Notes: generated by a model from the sequence alone, not told the origin. DNA of 64,000 bases from Acidobacteriota bacterium (GCA_019239425.1 JAFAZX010000012.1:1-64000); one strand, 5' to 3'; positions 37,986 through 49,448 are shown, counted from the first letter of the stretch. Made by a program: numbers and translations.

Positions 37986-38705
37986 ATGATACAGAGGGGG
38001 CGCTTCGGTATGCGCAGGCGCGCGGAAGGGGTGAAGGGACTGGTTAAGGACTGGCTCCCGCTGGTGATCTCGGTCGCCGCGCTTGTCGTGTCGTTCGTGA
38101 ATTTGTACATCACCAACTTCCGCCCCGCGCGCGTGCGTGCGAAGGCGGGAGAGTACGTTGACCTCGGCCTCCTGCGCGAGGGGAACTTCTACGCCTCGGT
38201 GCCGATTGCCTTCTCTAACGACGGTTCGCGGTCGTCCATCATAACGAAAGTCGCACTGCTCGTCGTCGGCGGCCAGGGCCGGGAATCATATCTTTTCGAG
38301 CCGGTGGATTATCAGCGTCTCGGCGAAGATTTCCTGTACGTTCCAGAGTCGGCGCCCGCCCCGATTACGCTGAAGGGGGGCGACAATGTCGTGAAACAGG
38401 TTCGCTTCAGGTCTCCTTTGGGGATGCCTGCCCCCCTTCAGGTATACGGCCCGGGGCGACACGACTTGGCCCTCCTCGCCTGGCTGGACGACGCGGACGA
38501 CCCGGTCGTCTTAGAGAGATTTTCGGTCAAGCTTCCTGAGACGTTGCAGGCCGAAATTAAGAACGCGCTCGACCAAAACGCACAGAAGGCGCCCGACGAT
38601 GCGACGCGGGTCGGTGCCGACGAGCGGGTTTCGCTGGAAGGCAGGGGAAGAATCGCGGCGGGGCCTGTGGACGAGGAGACGGTGAAAAGGCTGGGCGGGC
38701 GTTGA
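37986..38705 (+). CDS. Single-pass membrane protein, unknown function
   Basis: The protein has 239 residues. One membrane segment (about residues 22-42, WLPLVISVAALVVSFVNLYI) precedes a strand-rich soluble domain without known motifs. GC is somewhat lower than neighbours. The ATG at 37986 lacks a ribosome-binding site; the in-frame ATG at 38010 has GAGGGGG 9 bp upstream and may be the true start. It converges with a broken gene at 38837 across a hairpin terminator. Confidence 0.62.
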   Translation: MIQRGRFGMRRRAEGVKGLVKDWLPLVISVAALVVSFVNLYITNFRPARVRAKAGEYVDLGLLREGNFYASVPIAFSNDGSRSSIITKVALLVVGGQGRESYLFEPVDYQRLGEDFLYVPESAPAPITLKGGDNVVKQVRFRSPLGMPAPLQVYGPGRHDLALLAWLDDADDPVVLERFSVKLPETLQAEIKNALDQNAQKAPDDATRVGADERVSLEGRGRIAAGPVDEETVKRLGGR

Positions 38706-38772
38706 TGCCCTCCGGCATGTAATCACAGACGACCCCGCTTGCGTGCCGGAAGGGCGTGGCGAGAGCGTAGTA

Positions 38773-38807
38773 GGCGGCGCGTGTGCTCCAACACCTCACG
38801 CGCCGCC
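38773..38807. terminator. Bidirectional hairpin between convergent genes
   Basis: GGCGGCGCGTG (38773-38783) pairs with CACGCGCCGCC (38797-38807), an 11-bp stem. No long T-tract, but the position between convergent genes fits termination. Confidence 0.6.
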
Positions 38808-38836
38808 TTCGTTCGGGGGCATTAAGTCGGATAAGG

Positions 38837-39431
38837 TTACGCGCCCGAGCCGTCGGCCCCGGCGCGCGGCTTCGGGAAGAGAAGTGAGGCCGCGACCGAG
38901 AGCCCTATCACGCCCGTGATGACGCCGAGCGATAGGGCGATGGGGGAACTTGCCGTCGTAGAGGCCGGTGAGCCAGACCAGCTTCAGCCCGACGAAGACG
39001 CGCACCACCTTCTTAAAGTAGTTGTCTGGATTATCTCTGTAATCAATTCTAGTCCTGATAAAATCTTCTTCGCTTAAATCACCTACTATTGCTCCATCTT
39101 CGTGGTACTCATTTTTTTCATAATCAAATTGAGACACAGCACCTTCCATAGAGCAGCAAGGTAAGACAAACTCTTGCACAAACGGATCGTTTAATTTTTC
39201 CTCCCTCACCCATATCTCTCCGGGAACTATGAAGATGTTAAAGATGCCTTTTCTTCCAAATGCGGAAAATAGAGAATCAATGAGCCGTGTGGTTAACTTA
39301 ATCACAGTTGGGGCAGCATTCTTGAAAGCATAGTCAGGGAGGTAATGGACGGCATCATTTCTGTATTTATGCAGCGTCTTGCAGATGGATACCTGCTCAT
39401 CGTTCAGGACTCGAATAGAGAAGGCAGTCAA
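38837..39431 (-). pseudogene. Broken HEPN-like gene: 5' end lost, frameshift near 3' end
   Basis: The upstream part (39030-39400) is strikingly AT-rich for this genome. It encodes KTLHKYRNDAVHYLPDY, where RNDAVH fits the Rx4H motif of HEPN domains. No ATG is available; the open frame begins in foldback 15, implying the 5' end was lost. Near 38942-38946 a run of five G (plus strand) breaks the frame. With four, the product would continue KFPIALSLGVITGVIGLS, a good membrane helix, and end GADGSGA with TAA at 38839-38837. Without correction the frame reads arginine-rich nonsense to 38796. This could be real decay, a sequencing error in the homopolymer, or less likely programmed frameshifting. 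Confidence 0.6.
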
Positions 39432-39484
39432 GAAGTGATGTTCCTCTTGACTGCCTTCTGCCTTCTGCCTGCCGCCTACTGCGT
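39418..39484. repeat. Heptamer foldback element 15 (GAAGGCA family)
   Basis: AGAAGGCAGTCAAGAAG faces CTTGACTGCCTTCTGCCTTCTGCC. It follows the TPR gene stop and coincides with the broken 5' end of the HEPN-like remnant. Confidence 0.82.
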
Positions 39485-39485
39485 T

Positions 39486-40733
39486 TCAGCCGCCGCCGCC
39501 GGTGGCCGTCCTCTGCGGGTTCTTGGGTTGGGCGAGGGCGCGGCGGGCGGTGTCGGCCTTGTCGCGGGCGCCGGTGCGCTCGTAGAGCGGGACGAGGCGT
39601 TCGAGGACGGCGCTGGCGTTGGGCTGGAGGCGGAGCGCGGCCTCGTAGTGCTTGACCGCGTCTTTGTCGCGCCGCTGCTCTTCGAGGATGCCGGCGAGCT
39701 TGACGTGCGCCTCGTACTCGTTCGAGGCCCGGGCGAAGTTCCTGTAAGCTTCGTCGTCGCGGCGCAGGCGCGCGTTGACGACGCCGAGGTTGTTGAAGAT
39801 GACGGGCTCGGACGGCGCGAGTTTGGCCGCCTGCTTGAGCCGGCGGAGCGCGCCCGCGTAATCGTCCGCGAGGTAGAGCGAGTAGCCGAGGTTGGCGAGC
39901 ACCACCCAGTCCTTCGGCGAGACAGTCAGCGCGCGCCCGTACGCCTCGGCCGCCTGCACGTGCCACCCCAGACGGTCGTAGGCGAGGCCGAGCAGGTTGT
40001 TGGCCTCGGCCAGTTGCGGCCCGACGTTCGTCGCGGCCACCTGCAACTCCGCAATCGCCTCCTGTATGTAGCCGTGCTGCAAGAGCGCGCGCCCCTGCGA
40101 GACGGGGTCTGCGGGCACGCCGACGATGAGCGGAATCCACATCTTCGGCCGCAGCGCTTCGGCCGTCTCGCCCGCTTCGGGGCGGACGATGCGCACGCCC
40201 TCGGGCGAAGGTGCGGCGACAGGGTTCTTGAAGACTTCGGGAGAGGGCGGCGTCTGCGCCGTCTCGCGTGCCGGCGCCGCGGGCGTCGTCACAGGCTCGA
40301 CCTTCGTGACTTCGACCGGCGCGGGCTGCGCGGCCGTCTGCGTTTGAGGCTTCGACTCTTTTGACTCTTCCGGCGCGGCCGGTTGTTTGACCTCGTTCTG
40401 CGTCGCGGCCGTCTGCGGCGCAGGGGCCGGAGCGGGCTTCTTCGCCGACACGCTCTTGCGGCCGCCGCCGAAGAGTCTGGCGAGCGCGCGGAAGGGGGCG
40501 GCGAGCGCGCGCGCGAAGGCGTTGCCCTTCGGCTTCGGCGCCTGCGAGTCGGCGTCCGCGGCGGCTTCGGCGTCCGTCTCCTCTTCGACGCGCGCGGGCG
40601 CGGCCGGCGCGGCACTGCTTACGGCCGGCGCGGTCGGGTCTGCCTCGTAGTAGCCGAGCGCGGCCTGCGGCGCGAGCACCGCGAAGGAGAGGACGAGCGA
40701 GATGATGAGCGAAGTCGTTCTGCGTTTGGACAC
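39486..40733 (-). CDS. Secreted TPR-repeat protein
   Basis: The protein has 415 residues. A signal peptide (TTSLIISLVLSFAVLAPQAALG) is followed by a long Ala/Pro/Glu/Lys low-complexity region (residues 30-200). At least four tetratricopeptide repeats follow from about residue 215: GYIQEAIAELQVAA, LAEANNLLGLAYDRLGWHVQ, AVLANLGYSLYLADDY-type units and KDAVKHYEAALRLQPNA. TPR proteins are scaffolds for protein assemblies, here probably in the periplasm. The GTG start gives the signal peptide directly. Confidence 0.83.
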   Translation of the reverse strand: MSKRRTTSLIISLVLSFAVLAPQAALGYYEADPTAPAVSSAAPAAPARVEEETDAEAAADADSQAPKPKGNAFARALAAPFRALARLFGGGRKSVSAKKPAPAPAPQTAATQNEVKQPAAPEESKESKPQTQTAAQPAPVEVTKVEPVTTPAAPARETAQTPPSPEVFKNPVAAPSPEGVRIVRPEAGETAEALRPKMWIPLIVGVPADPVSQGRALLQHGYIQEAIAELQVAATNVGPQLAEANNLLGLAYDRLGWHVQAAEAYGRALTVSPKDWVVLANLGYSLYLADDYAGALRRLKQAAKLAPSEPVIFNNLGVVNARLRRDDEAYRNFARASNEYEAHVKLAGILEEQRRDKDAVKHYEAALRLQPNASAVLERLVPLYERTGARDKADTARRALAQPKNPQRTATGGGG

Positions 40734-40888
40734 GGCCGAAACCTCCAGCGCCGCGGGGCGCGCCGTCCTTACTTTCGGGGGAAAGGCTTTCAGGCGGGAC
40801 GATCCGAGGCGCTCGGATTATATGTCACGCGCATACCCATGTAAAAACGCCCGCGCCCGGCGCGCGTTCATAAAAGAGGGCGGGCAGA

Positions 40889-40925
40889 CGAGAGGGGGCG
40901 GGAACATTGTTCCCGCCCCCTCTCG
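40889..40925 (-). terminator. Strong hairpin terminator after the gene at 40948
   Basis: CGAGAGGGGGCGGGAACA (40889-40906) is a perfect inverted match to 40908-40925. On the minus strand it lies 22 bp past the stop codon; CTCTTTTATG follows about 13 bp later. Confidence 0.75.
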
Positions 40926-40947
40926 GTGTTTGAAGGCGCGCGGCCGT

Positions 40948-41775
40948 CTACTTGCCGGTGTTGGCGTACTGGATGCAGTCGCCCTGGTTCTTGAACGGGC
41001 CGGCGGGGCGGTTGGGGCTGAAGGTCGCCCACCCGCCGTTCTTGCACTGATCCTTGTCGGACGGGGCGCTGTAGACCTCGAAGTTGTAGGTCGTGTCGTT
41101 GAAGGTGAAGAGGTCGGTCTCGACGTTGTAGCTCGGGTTGTAGGTGCCGATGTTGACGCCGAAGGCGCCCACCACCGCGTTGGGGCACATCGCCTCGACC
41201 GCGCTCAGGGTGTAGAGCGGCGGGCCGCCCGCCCCGGCGATGACGGCGCCGTTCGAACACGTGACGGCCCGCGACGACCAGAACTGGCCGGCGTCCACGT
41301 CCCAATGCTGCCACACGCCCGGCGTGACGGAGCCGTTCCAGTACGGCTCGTAGACGAGCGTGGTGTAGCCGAGGCAGGCGCCCGTGTTGGCGTCAACCCC
41401 GTTCAGGCAGACGGCGAGTTGGTAGGAGGGGTCGCCGACGGGGGACGACGCGCTATTCTGCTTCGTGTAGTAGCCGAGGTCGGTGATGTCGGCGAGGGCC
41501 GTGTTCGTCGTGTGCATGTACTGCGCCTTCGACGCGTTGGTGCTGTCGGTGGTCAGTTGCAGCGCGCCGGTGCCGGCGGGGGCCGTGGCGTCCGTGACGA
41601 ACTGCACCGTCGAGACGGGCCGGTTGTCGGCGACGGGCGGCGCGGTCGTCCAGCCCTGCTGGTTGGACGGGGTGACGACGACCGTCGAGGCCGCCGACGC
41701 GGGCGTGTTGACGGACGAGACCGCGGCGGCCAGGAGCGCGGCCGCCGCCGCCAGGGAAAACAGTCTAAGTTTCAT
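40948..41775 (-). CDS. Secreted beta-rich protein with CKNGGW...FKNQGDC tail
   Basis: The protein has 275 residues. Signal peptide MKLRLFSLAAAAALLAAAVS. The mature part is Thr/Ala/Gly/Asn-rich and strand-rich without enzymatic motifs. The C-terminus, DQCKNGGWATFSP then FKNQGDCIQYAN, is a recurrent tail of exported proteins in several high-GC phyla; the paired cysteines probably form disulfides. A role in anchoring or sorting is only a guess. A strong hairpin terminator follows. Confidence 0.78.
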   Translation of the reverse strand: MKLRLFSLAAAAALLAAAVSSVNTPASAASTVVVTPSNQQGWTTAPPVADNRPVSTVQFVTDATAPAGTGALQLTTDSTNASKAQYMHTTNTALADITDLGYYTKQNSASSPVGDPSYQLAVCLNGVDANTGACLGYTTLVYEPYWNGSVTPGVWQHWDVDAGQFWSSRAVTCSNGAVIAGAGGPPLYTLSAVEAMCPNAVVGAFGVNIGTYNPSYNVETDLFTFNDTTYNFEVYSAPSDKDQCKNGGWATFSPNRPAGPFKNQGDCIQYANTGK

Positions 41776-42080
41776 TGCTTATCTATACTCCTACAAGGGG
41801 CAAGAGGCTGCGCGCGAGCGCAGCGCGGTTGGAGTTGAAGGAGCCTCGACGGAAGCCCCCGGGTTTGCCGCGTGCAAAACTCGACGAGGAGATGCGACTC
41901 CCCTTCGTGACGCCGCGGATGAGGTCGGAGGATTCGTGCAGGGCTGACGCCCCGGCCCAAGCCACTTCGAGGCTGGCGGGGTTCACACGGCGGAACCGGC
42001 GCGGTGTTGACTGGCGACTGAAACCACTGCTCGACGGCCGCGACATCCTATGGGACGTGCCCCCGGCTATCAAACGCAGT
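41776..42080. other. Gap without a supported gene
   Basis: It is the upstream region of the secreted protein gene (minus strand). GTAGGAG is a possible Shine-Dalgarno before the 41775 start. No convincing promoter or ORF is visible. Confidence 0.45.
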
Positions 42081-42118
42081 GCAGGCCCGCGAAGGAGGAC
42101 GTTCCTTCGCGGGCCTGC
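42081..42118 (-). terminator. Perfect 16-bp hairpin after the PEP-CTERM gene
   Basis: GCAGGCCCGCGAAGGA (42081-42096) pairs with TCCTTCGCGGGCCTGC (42103-42118), loop GGACGT. It lies 21 bp past the stop codon; no clear U-tract. Confidence 0.7.
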
Positions 42119-42138
42119 TGCGGGAGAGCGCGGGCGGT

Positions 42139-42819
42139 TCAGGCGGCGCGGTTGGCTTTCCTCTTCCTCCGCGCGTAGAGGCCGGCCAGTCCGGTGCCGA
42201 GCAGCGCGAGCGTCGCGGGCTCGGGCGTGGACGTGGGCGGGTTCGGCACGTTCGCGGTGAAGATTTCGAACTTGATGCCGTCGTTGAAGAAGTGGCAGTC
42301 GGGGTCGAAGCCGAGCGCGAAGTTGCCGCCGTTCGTGATGTAGGCGAAGAGCGCGTTCACCTGCGCGGCGGTGAAGTTGTACACGAAGTTGACGGGCGTC
42401 GTTGTGAACGACTGCGAGGTCAGGAACGTGTCGGCCGTGCCGTTAGCCACCAGCCAGTTGCTCTGGTTGTGGTAGCGCGGGTCAACGAAGTCGTCGTCGA
42501 TGTTGACGTTCGTGTTGCTCGTGTTCGGGTCGTCCGTGAACGAGGCGACGCCCGCGAATTTCGCGTTGTCGAGCAGGTGGATGAACAGGCGGTTCTCGCC
42601 CGAGTTCCAGTTCGCGATGTTCTTGATGGTGATGCGCGCGCCCGTGATCTGTTGACCCTGGGGCACGTTAACGCCCGAGACCTTCCAGGTGTAGACCATG
42701 TGGTGGTCGAGGTCGTTGAGGTCAACGGGGTTGGGCGTGAAAGTCAGCGTGTCGGCCTTCGCGGACTGCGACGCGCAGAGGACGAGGAGAGCGGCAACGG
42801 AGAGCAGGAGCTTTTTCAC
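42139..42819 (-). CDS. PEP-CTERM sorting-domain exported protein
   Basis: The protein has 226 residues. Signal peptide KKLLLSVAALLVLCASQSAKA; C-terminal tripartite PEP-CTERM signal: STPEPATLALLGTGLAGLYARRKRK (PEP, hydrophobic segment, Arg/Lys cluster). Such proteins are processed by exosortase and exported, often linked to extracellular polysaccharide. The mature part is Asn/Thr/Phe-rich and strand-like. GTG at 42819 is chosen because GTGAGGTG lies just upstream. No exosortase gene is in the window. Confidence 0.87.
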   Translation of the reverse strand: MKKLLLSVAALLVLCASQSAKADTLTFTPNPVDLNDLDHHMVYTWKVSGVNVPQGQQITGARITIKNIANWNSGENRLFIHLLDNAKFAGVASFTDDPNTSNTNVNIDDDFVDPRYHNQSNWLVANGTADTFLTSQSFTTTPVNFVYNFTAAQVNALFAYITNGGNFALGFDPDCHFFNDGIKFEIFTANVPNPPTSTPEPATLALLGTGLAGLYARRKRKANRAA

Positions 42820-42975
42820 GGGGCACCTCACTTAGAGAATTTTGGGTAAGCGCCGAAGGGCACGCGGGCGGCGCGCGCCGCGCCGGGTCGCCTCTGTTTT
42901 GTTTCCATTGACATAAAAGGACGATTGCGAGGTGTATTCCAAGAAGTTCCGCGCGAAAAGACGCGCCTTCTCCCG

Positions 42976-43392
42976 TCAGGCTTCGGCGCTCTGCTCGAAG
43001 GCGCGGCGGAGGTCTTCCGGCAGGGGCACGGCGCGGCGCTCGTCGAGGTTCGTCGCGACCTGCACGTGCGCGGCGCTCGCACACGGCTTCGAGTCGGAGG
43101 CGCGGCGCAGGCGGTACTCGAACGTGACGGACGTGCGGCCGACCCGGGAGGCCCAGACCTCGACCTCGGCCTCGTCGCCGTAGACGAGCGGCGCGAAGAA
43201 CTCCGCGCGCACGTTCACCGTCGGGAACCCCAGGCGCCGCTCCGACATCAGCCGCGCGTAACTCACGCCGCACCGCGCCGCGAAGAACTCCTCCATCGCC
43301 GCGTGGCAGTAGTGGAAGAGGACGGGGTAGTAGACCAGCCCGGCCGGGTCGCAGTCGCCGAAGCGGACGCCGATGCGCGTGGAGAAGGGCAT
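42976..43392 (-). CDS. Acyl-CoA thioesterase of the 4-hydroxybenzoyl-CoA (4HBT) hotdog family
   Basis: The protein has 138 residues, normal length for the family. The active-site signature is visible (VRFGDCDPAGLVYYPVLF, with the catalytic aspartate of the DxDxxGxVYY-like motif). It hydrolyses an acyl- or aroyl-CoA. It is near the aryl-CoA ligase gene (44043) but separated by a response regulator; a role in salvaging CoA from stalled aromatic-CoA intermediates is plausible, not shown. Confidence 0.83.
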   Translation of the reverse strand: MPFSTRIGVRFGDCDPAGLVYYPVLFHYCHAAMEEFFAARCGVSYARLMSERRLGFPTVNVRAEFFAPLVYGDEAEVEVWASRVGRTSVTFEYRLRRASDSKPCASAAHVQVATNLDERRAVPLPEDLRRAFEQSAEA

Positions 43393-43426
43393 GCGTGCGG
43401 GGCCGACAGAAAGGGGGCGGCGCCGT

Positions 43427-43873
43427 CTATAAGATCATGCTCGCCAGTTGCGTCACGTCGCTGCTCGGCAGGACGCCCATGCGCCTCCGGTGCAGGAGGC
43501 TCTTCACCAGGGGCAGGAGCACGGCCGGGTTGAAGGGCTTCGTGACGTACGCGTCGGCGCCCGCCACGCGCGCCGCGTCGCGGTACGCCTGGCTGTCGGG
43601 GCCGGCGCAGGCGACGACGGGCACGTCGTTCAGGTGCGGGGCGCTGCGCAGGCGCTGCGTGGCGAGCACGCCGCTCGACCCGGGTATGTTCAGGTCGATC
43701 AGGATGAGGTCGGGCGAGCCGTTAGAAGCGCTCTCGACGGCCGCGTGGCTGTTCGGGGCTTCGTCAACGTCGTAGCCTTCTTTCGAAAGGTAGAAGCGCA
43801 GGGCCTTGCGCGTGTGCCGGGACTCGTCGATGACCATGACGAGCGGGCGGTGGCGTGTTTGCTTGGGGGGCAT
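43427..43873 (-). CDS. Single-domain response regulator
   Basis: The protein has 148 residues and is a lone receiver domain. The phospho-acceptor aspartate is in LILIDLNIP and the conserved lysine in YVTKPFNP. The acidic pocket reads VIDES rather than DD, and the usual Thr/Ser position appears as VVACAG, so signalling may differ from the norm. No output domain. The partner kinase is not adjacent. Confidence 0.8.
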   Translation of the reverse strand: MPPKQTRHRPLVMVIDESRHTRKALRFYLSKEGYDVDEAPNSHAAVESASNGSPDLILIDLNIPGSSGVLATQRLRSAPHLNDVPVVACAGPDSQAYRDAARVAGADAYVTKPFNPAVLLPLVKSLLHRRRMGVLPSSDVTQLASMIL

Positions 43874-44042
43874 GGGAGAGACACCTCTTTCGGTAAGGTT
43901 GAATCAACCTCCGGGGCACGGGTTGTAAGATTGGTACTATCGGGAACGCGAGGGCTCAGGGAGTCTACTCTCGCGTTTCGGGCGGTGTCAACCGGAATTT
44001 TAAAAAATTTACCGGTAACTTGGGCCGGAAAACGGCCGGGCC

Positions 44043-45590
44043 TCAGAGCGTCTTGAGCTGTTTGCGGTCGATCTTCCCGCGGTCGTTCTTCGGGAGCGAG
44101 GGGACGAACTCGACCCAGCGGGGGTACTTGTAGAGGGCGAGGTGGGCTTTGACGAACTCCTTGATCGACCGCGCGAGTTCGTCGCCGGGGGCGTGCCCTT
44201 CGCGCAGCACAAGGAAGGCTTTGGGCTTGACGAGGCCGTCCCCGGCGTCGTGGCCGACGACCGCCGCTTCGAGGACGGCCTCGTGCCTGAGCAGGCAGTT
44301 CTCGATCTCTGCGGGCGCGACGAAGACGCCCGAGACCTTGAGCATGTCGTCGGTGCGGCCGTGGTACCAGAAGTAGCCGTCCGAATCGAAGTGGAACTGG
44401 TCGCCCGTCGTGCACCAGTCGCCCGCGAAGGTCTGCTTCGACTTCTCGTGCGCCTGCCAGTAGCAGAGCGCCGCCGAGTCGCCCTTGATTCTCAACGTCC
44501 CCATCTCGCCCGCCGGCAACGCGCGTCCCTCGGCGTCCACGACCTGCGCTTCATAACCTTCGACGACGCGGCCGAGGCTGCCGGGCTTCACGTCGCCCGG
44601 CCGGTTCGTGATGTAGATGTGGAACATCTCGGCCGAGCCGATGCCGTCGTAAATCTCCACGCCGAAGGTCTCGACCCAGCGGCGGTACAGCTCTTCGGGC
44701 AGGGCCTCGCCCGCCGACAGGCACATGCGTAGGGAAGACAAGTCTCTTCGGGCCGCGTCTGAGACTGAGAGCATGCCGTTGATCATCGTCGGCACGCTCG
44801 TCAGGATGGTCGGGCGGTAGCGTTCGATAACTTCAAACATCTTCTCGGGCGTCGAGCGCTCGGAGAAGAGCGCGGTCGCGCCGCCCGCGGCGAAGGGGAA
44901 GAGGAGGTTCGTGCCCGTCGCGTAGCCGAAGAAGAGCTTGGGGACGGAGACGGTCAAATCACTCTCGTTCACGCCGAGCACGCCCTTCGCGTAGCACTCG
45001 GTGTTGTAGGGCAGGTCGTGCTGCAAGTGTACCGCGCCCTTCGGGTGCCCCGTCGAGCCCGACGTGAAGAGCCAGATGGCTACGTCGTCGCGGTGCGTGT
45101 CGGCCGGCGTCAGCTCGTCGCCTTGCGCGCCCAAGGCTTCGGCGAAGGAGTGAAAGCGCCCGCGGTCTTCGCCCACGACCAGCACGTTCTGCAAGTGCTT
45201 CGCGCCCGCGGCGGCCTGCGTGAAGTTCTCCAGCAGAGACTCGTGGATGACGGCGACGCGCGCCCGCGTGTATTCGAGGTAGTAGCGGTAGTCCTCGGCC
45301 GGCAGCAGCGGGTTGACCATCGAGATGACGCCGCCCACCCGATTGATGCCGAACCAAGTCCACACGAACTCCGGGCAGTCGGGCAGCACGATCAGCACGC
45401 GGTCTTCCACCCTCACCCCCAACTCCCGCAGAGCCCCGCCCGCACGGTTCGACCAGCGCACCGCCTCGCCGTACGTGTAACTCTCTTCGCGGTAGTAAAG
45501 GCAGGTCTTACCCGCGCGCCCCTCCTCCACGTTGTGGTAGAGGAAGTAGTCGCCCATGTTGAAGTGTTCAGGGAACTCTACGTCAGGCAT
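44043..45590 (-). CDS. Benzoate/2-aminobenzoate-CoA ligase-like adenylating enzyme
   Basis: The protein has 515 residues. It is an ANL-superfamily enzyme with LFTSGSTGHPKGAVH (ATP-binding P-loop), YDGIGSAEMFHIY, WCTTGD and the C-terminal lysine region PKNDRGKIDRKQL. The opening EHFNMGDYFLYHNVEEGRAGKT matches benzoate-CoA ligases. It starts 18 bp after the tryptophan 2,3-dioxygenase gene, so anthranilate made from tryptophan is the likely substrate (inference), giving 2-aminobenzoyl-CoA. Confidence 0.87.
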   Translation of the reverse strand: MPDVEFPEHFNMGDYFLYHNVEEGRAGKTCLYYREESYTYGEAVRWSNRAGGALRELGVRVEDRVLIVLPDCPEFVWTWFGINRVGGVISMVNPLLPAEDYRYYLEYTRARVAVIHESLLENFTQAAAGAKHLQNVLVVGEDRGRFHSFAEALGAQGDELTPADTHRDDVAIWLFTSGSTGHPKGAVHLQHDLPYNTECYAKGVLGVNESDLTVSVPKLFFGYATGTNLLFPFAAGGATALFSERSTPEKMFEVIERYRPTILTSVPTMINGMLSVSDAARRDLSSLRMCLSAGEALPEELYRRWVETFGVEIYDGIGSAEMFHIYITNRPGDVKPGSLGRVVEGYEAQVVDAEGRALPAGEMGTLRIKGDSAALCYWQAHEKSKQTFAGDWCTTGDQFHFDSDGYFWYHGRTDDMLKVSGVFVAPAEIENCLLRHEAVLEAAVVGHDAGDGLVKPKAFLVLREGHAPGDELARSIKEFVKAHLALYKYPRWVEFVPSLPKNDRGKIDRKQLKTL

Positions 45591-45608
45591 AAGCGAAAAG
45601 GGTCGGCG

Positions 45609-46451
45609 TCAAGCACGGCCGGCGAAGGGGCAGCCGCCGGCGCCGTGGGTGGAGTCGAGGTGGGTGCGCGCCTCCCAGAGTTCGGGGAAGAATTTCTTGT
45701 CGAGCGTCGTCTTCAAATACCCGACGCCCTCGCTGCCGCCGGTGCCCTTCTTGGTGCCGAGCATGCGCTCGACCATCTTGACGTGGTGGTATCGCCAGAG
45801 CGAGAAGAACTCGTCGTGCGCGATGAGTGTTTCGGAGAGCTGGTACTCCTCGTAGCGCTCCTCGAAGTGCGTAACGACTTCGAGCACGGCGCGCACGCGG
45901 CGGCCGTAGAGAGAGCGCCGCTCGTCGTCGTTTAGAGAGGGGTCGTCGGGCGGCGCGTCCAGGCCGCGACGTGTGAGCAGCGCGAAGAACTCTTCGGCGA
46001 GCGAGGGCGCGTCCATGCGCGCGCGCAGGCGCCCGGCGGCGAACTCGTCGTCACGGAACGCGCGCAGGATGGCGTCGTCCTTGAGGCCCGAGGAGAACTC
46101 TATCTCGCGGAACTGCATCGACTGGAAGCCGCTCGCGGGGTTGAGCTGGTCGCGGAAGCCGAGGAAGTTGATCGGCGTCATCGTCTCAAGGACGTGTATC
46201 TGCGTGACGAGCAGCTTCTCGATCTCGGCGACGCGGGAGAGGGCGCGCGCCGCGACGGGCGCGCGGTCTGCTTGCATCGCCGAGAGCGCGGCGTCGATCT
46301 CGTGGAGCACCTGTTTGAACCAAAGCTCGTACGCCTGGTGGACGGTGATGAAGAGCAGCTCGTCGTGGTGCGCGGGGTCGGACAGGCATTCCTGCAAGCC
46401 GATCAGCTCGGGCACGCGGAGGTACCTGTTATAGGATAAGGGTTCGGCCAT
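45609..46451 (-). CDS. kynA: Tryptophan 2,3-dioxygenase
   Basis: The protein has 280 residues, typical length. Signatures: SYNRYLRVPELIGLQ, FITVHQAYELWFKQ, FRDQLNPASGFQS, and the haem-histidine region WRYHHVKMVERMLG...KKGTGGS. It cleaves tryptophan's indole ring to N-formylkynurenine using haem and oxygen. The ATG at 46451 is chosen over the TTG at 46469. It heads an operon with the CoA ligase; kynureninase is at 49514. A formamidase is not seen in the window. Confidence 0.93.
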   Translation of the reverse strand: MAEPLSYNRYLRVPELIGLQECLSDPAHHDELLFITVHQAYELWFKQVLHEIDAALSAMQADRAPVAARALSRVAEIEKLLVTQIHVLETMTPINFLGFRDQLNPASGFQSMQFREIEFSSGLKDDAILRAFRDDEFAAGRLRARMDAPSLAEEFFALLTRRGLDAPPDDPSLNDDERRSLYGRRVRAVLEVVTHFEERYEEYQLSETLIAHDEFFSLWRYHHVKMVERMLGTKKGTGGSEGVGYLKTTLDKKFFPELWEARTHLDSTHGAGGCPFAGRA

Positions 46452-46596
46452 GACTGGTTCGCTTCGCAAGGGGTAGAGAAGTCAGCGTAACGCCTGCCCC
46501 GGCCGCCCGTCAATTTGCTCCGCGCCCCCGCGCCTCTGTGCCCGAGATTACTGACGCGCCCGTCCGCAAAGGTTTATGAAGGAGCCGAAGATGCGT

Positions 46597-46628
46597 TTGA
46601 CTCTTCGGCAGAGGACGGGGTTTATAAT
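46597..46628 (+). promoter_or_regulatory. Candidate promoter upstream of the copper ATPase
   Basis: TATAAT (46623-46628) with TTGACT 20 bp upstream (46597-46602). The -10 is a perfect match but the spacing is long. Confidence 0.4.
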
Positions 46629-46654
46629 TGACGCGTCTAAACACGGAGAACGAA

Positions 46655-49065
<2,411 letters not shown>

Positions 49066-49066
<1 letters not shown>

Positions 49067-49443
49067 TGACGACGACGAACATCATCGTCACGCTCTTCGG
49101 CTTCGGGGTCATCGGCTGGATCGTCTGGTATTTCTGGCTCTGGCAGGGCGAGTCGGTGGCGGCCGCGGGCGTCGCGGGCGGCGTGCAGGTGGTGGACGTG
49201 ACGGTCAGGGGCGGCTACCAGCCCGCGTCCATCGTCGCGGAGGCCGGCCGTCCGCTGCGCCTGAACTTCACGCGGCGCGAGGCTTCGCTCTGCGGCGAGG
49301 AGGTCGTGCTGCCCGACTTCGGCCGCCGCGCGCACCTGCCCGAGAACCAGCCCGTCTCGCTCGAAAGCCTCCCGCGCGAGCCCGGCGAATACGAGTTCAC
49401 CTGCGGGATGAACATGTACAAGGGCAAGCTTATCGTGAGGTGA
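49066..49443 (+). CDS. Membrane-anchored cupredoxin-like protein
   Basis: The protein has 125 residues. An N-terminal membrane helix (about residues 4-26, IIVTLFGFGVIGWIVWYFWLW) is followed by a cupredoxin_1-type domain with SLCGEEVVLPDFG and EFTCGMNMYKGKLIV, whose Cys/Met/His-type residues could bind copper. The ATG overlaps the ATPase TGA (TGATG) and follows GGGGAGGTGA, so the two are translationally coupled and probably move copper together. Confidence 0.85.
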
Positions 49444-49448
49444 AGGAA

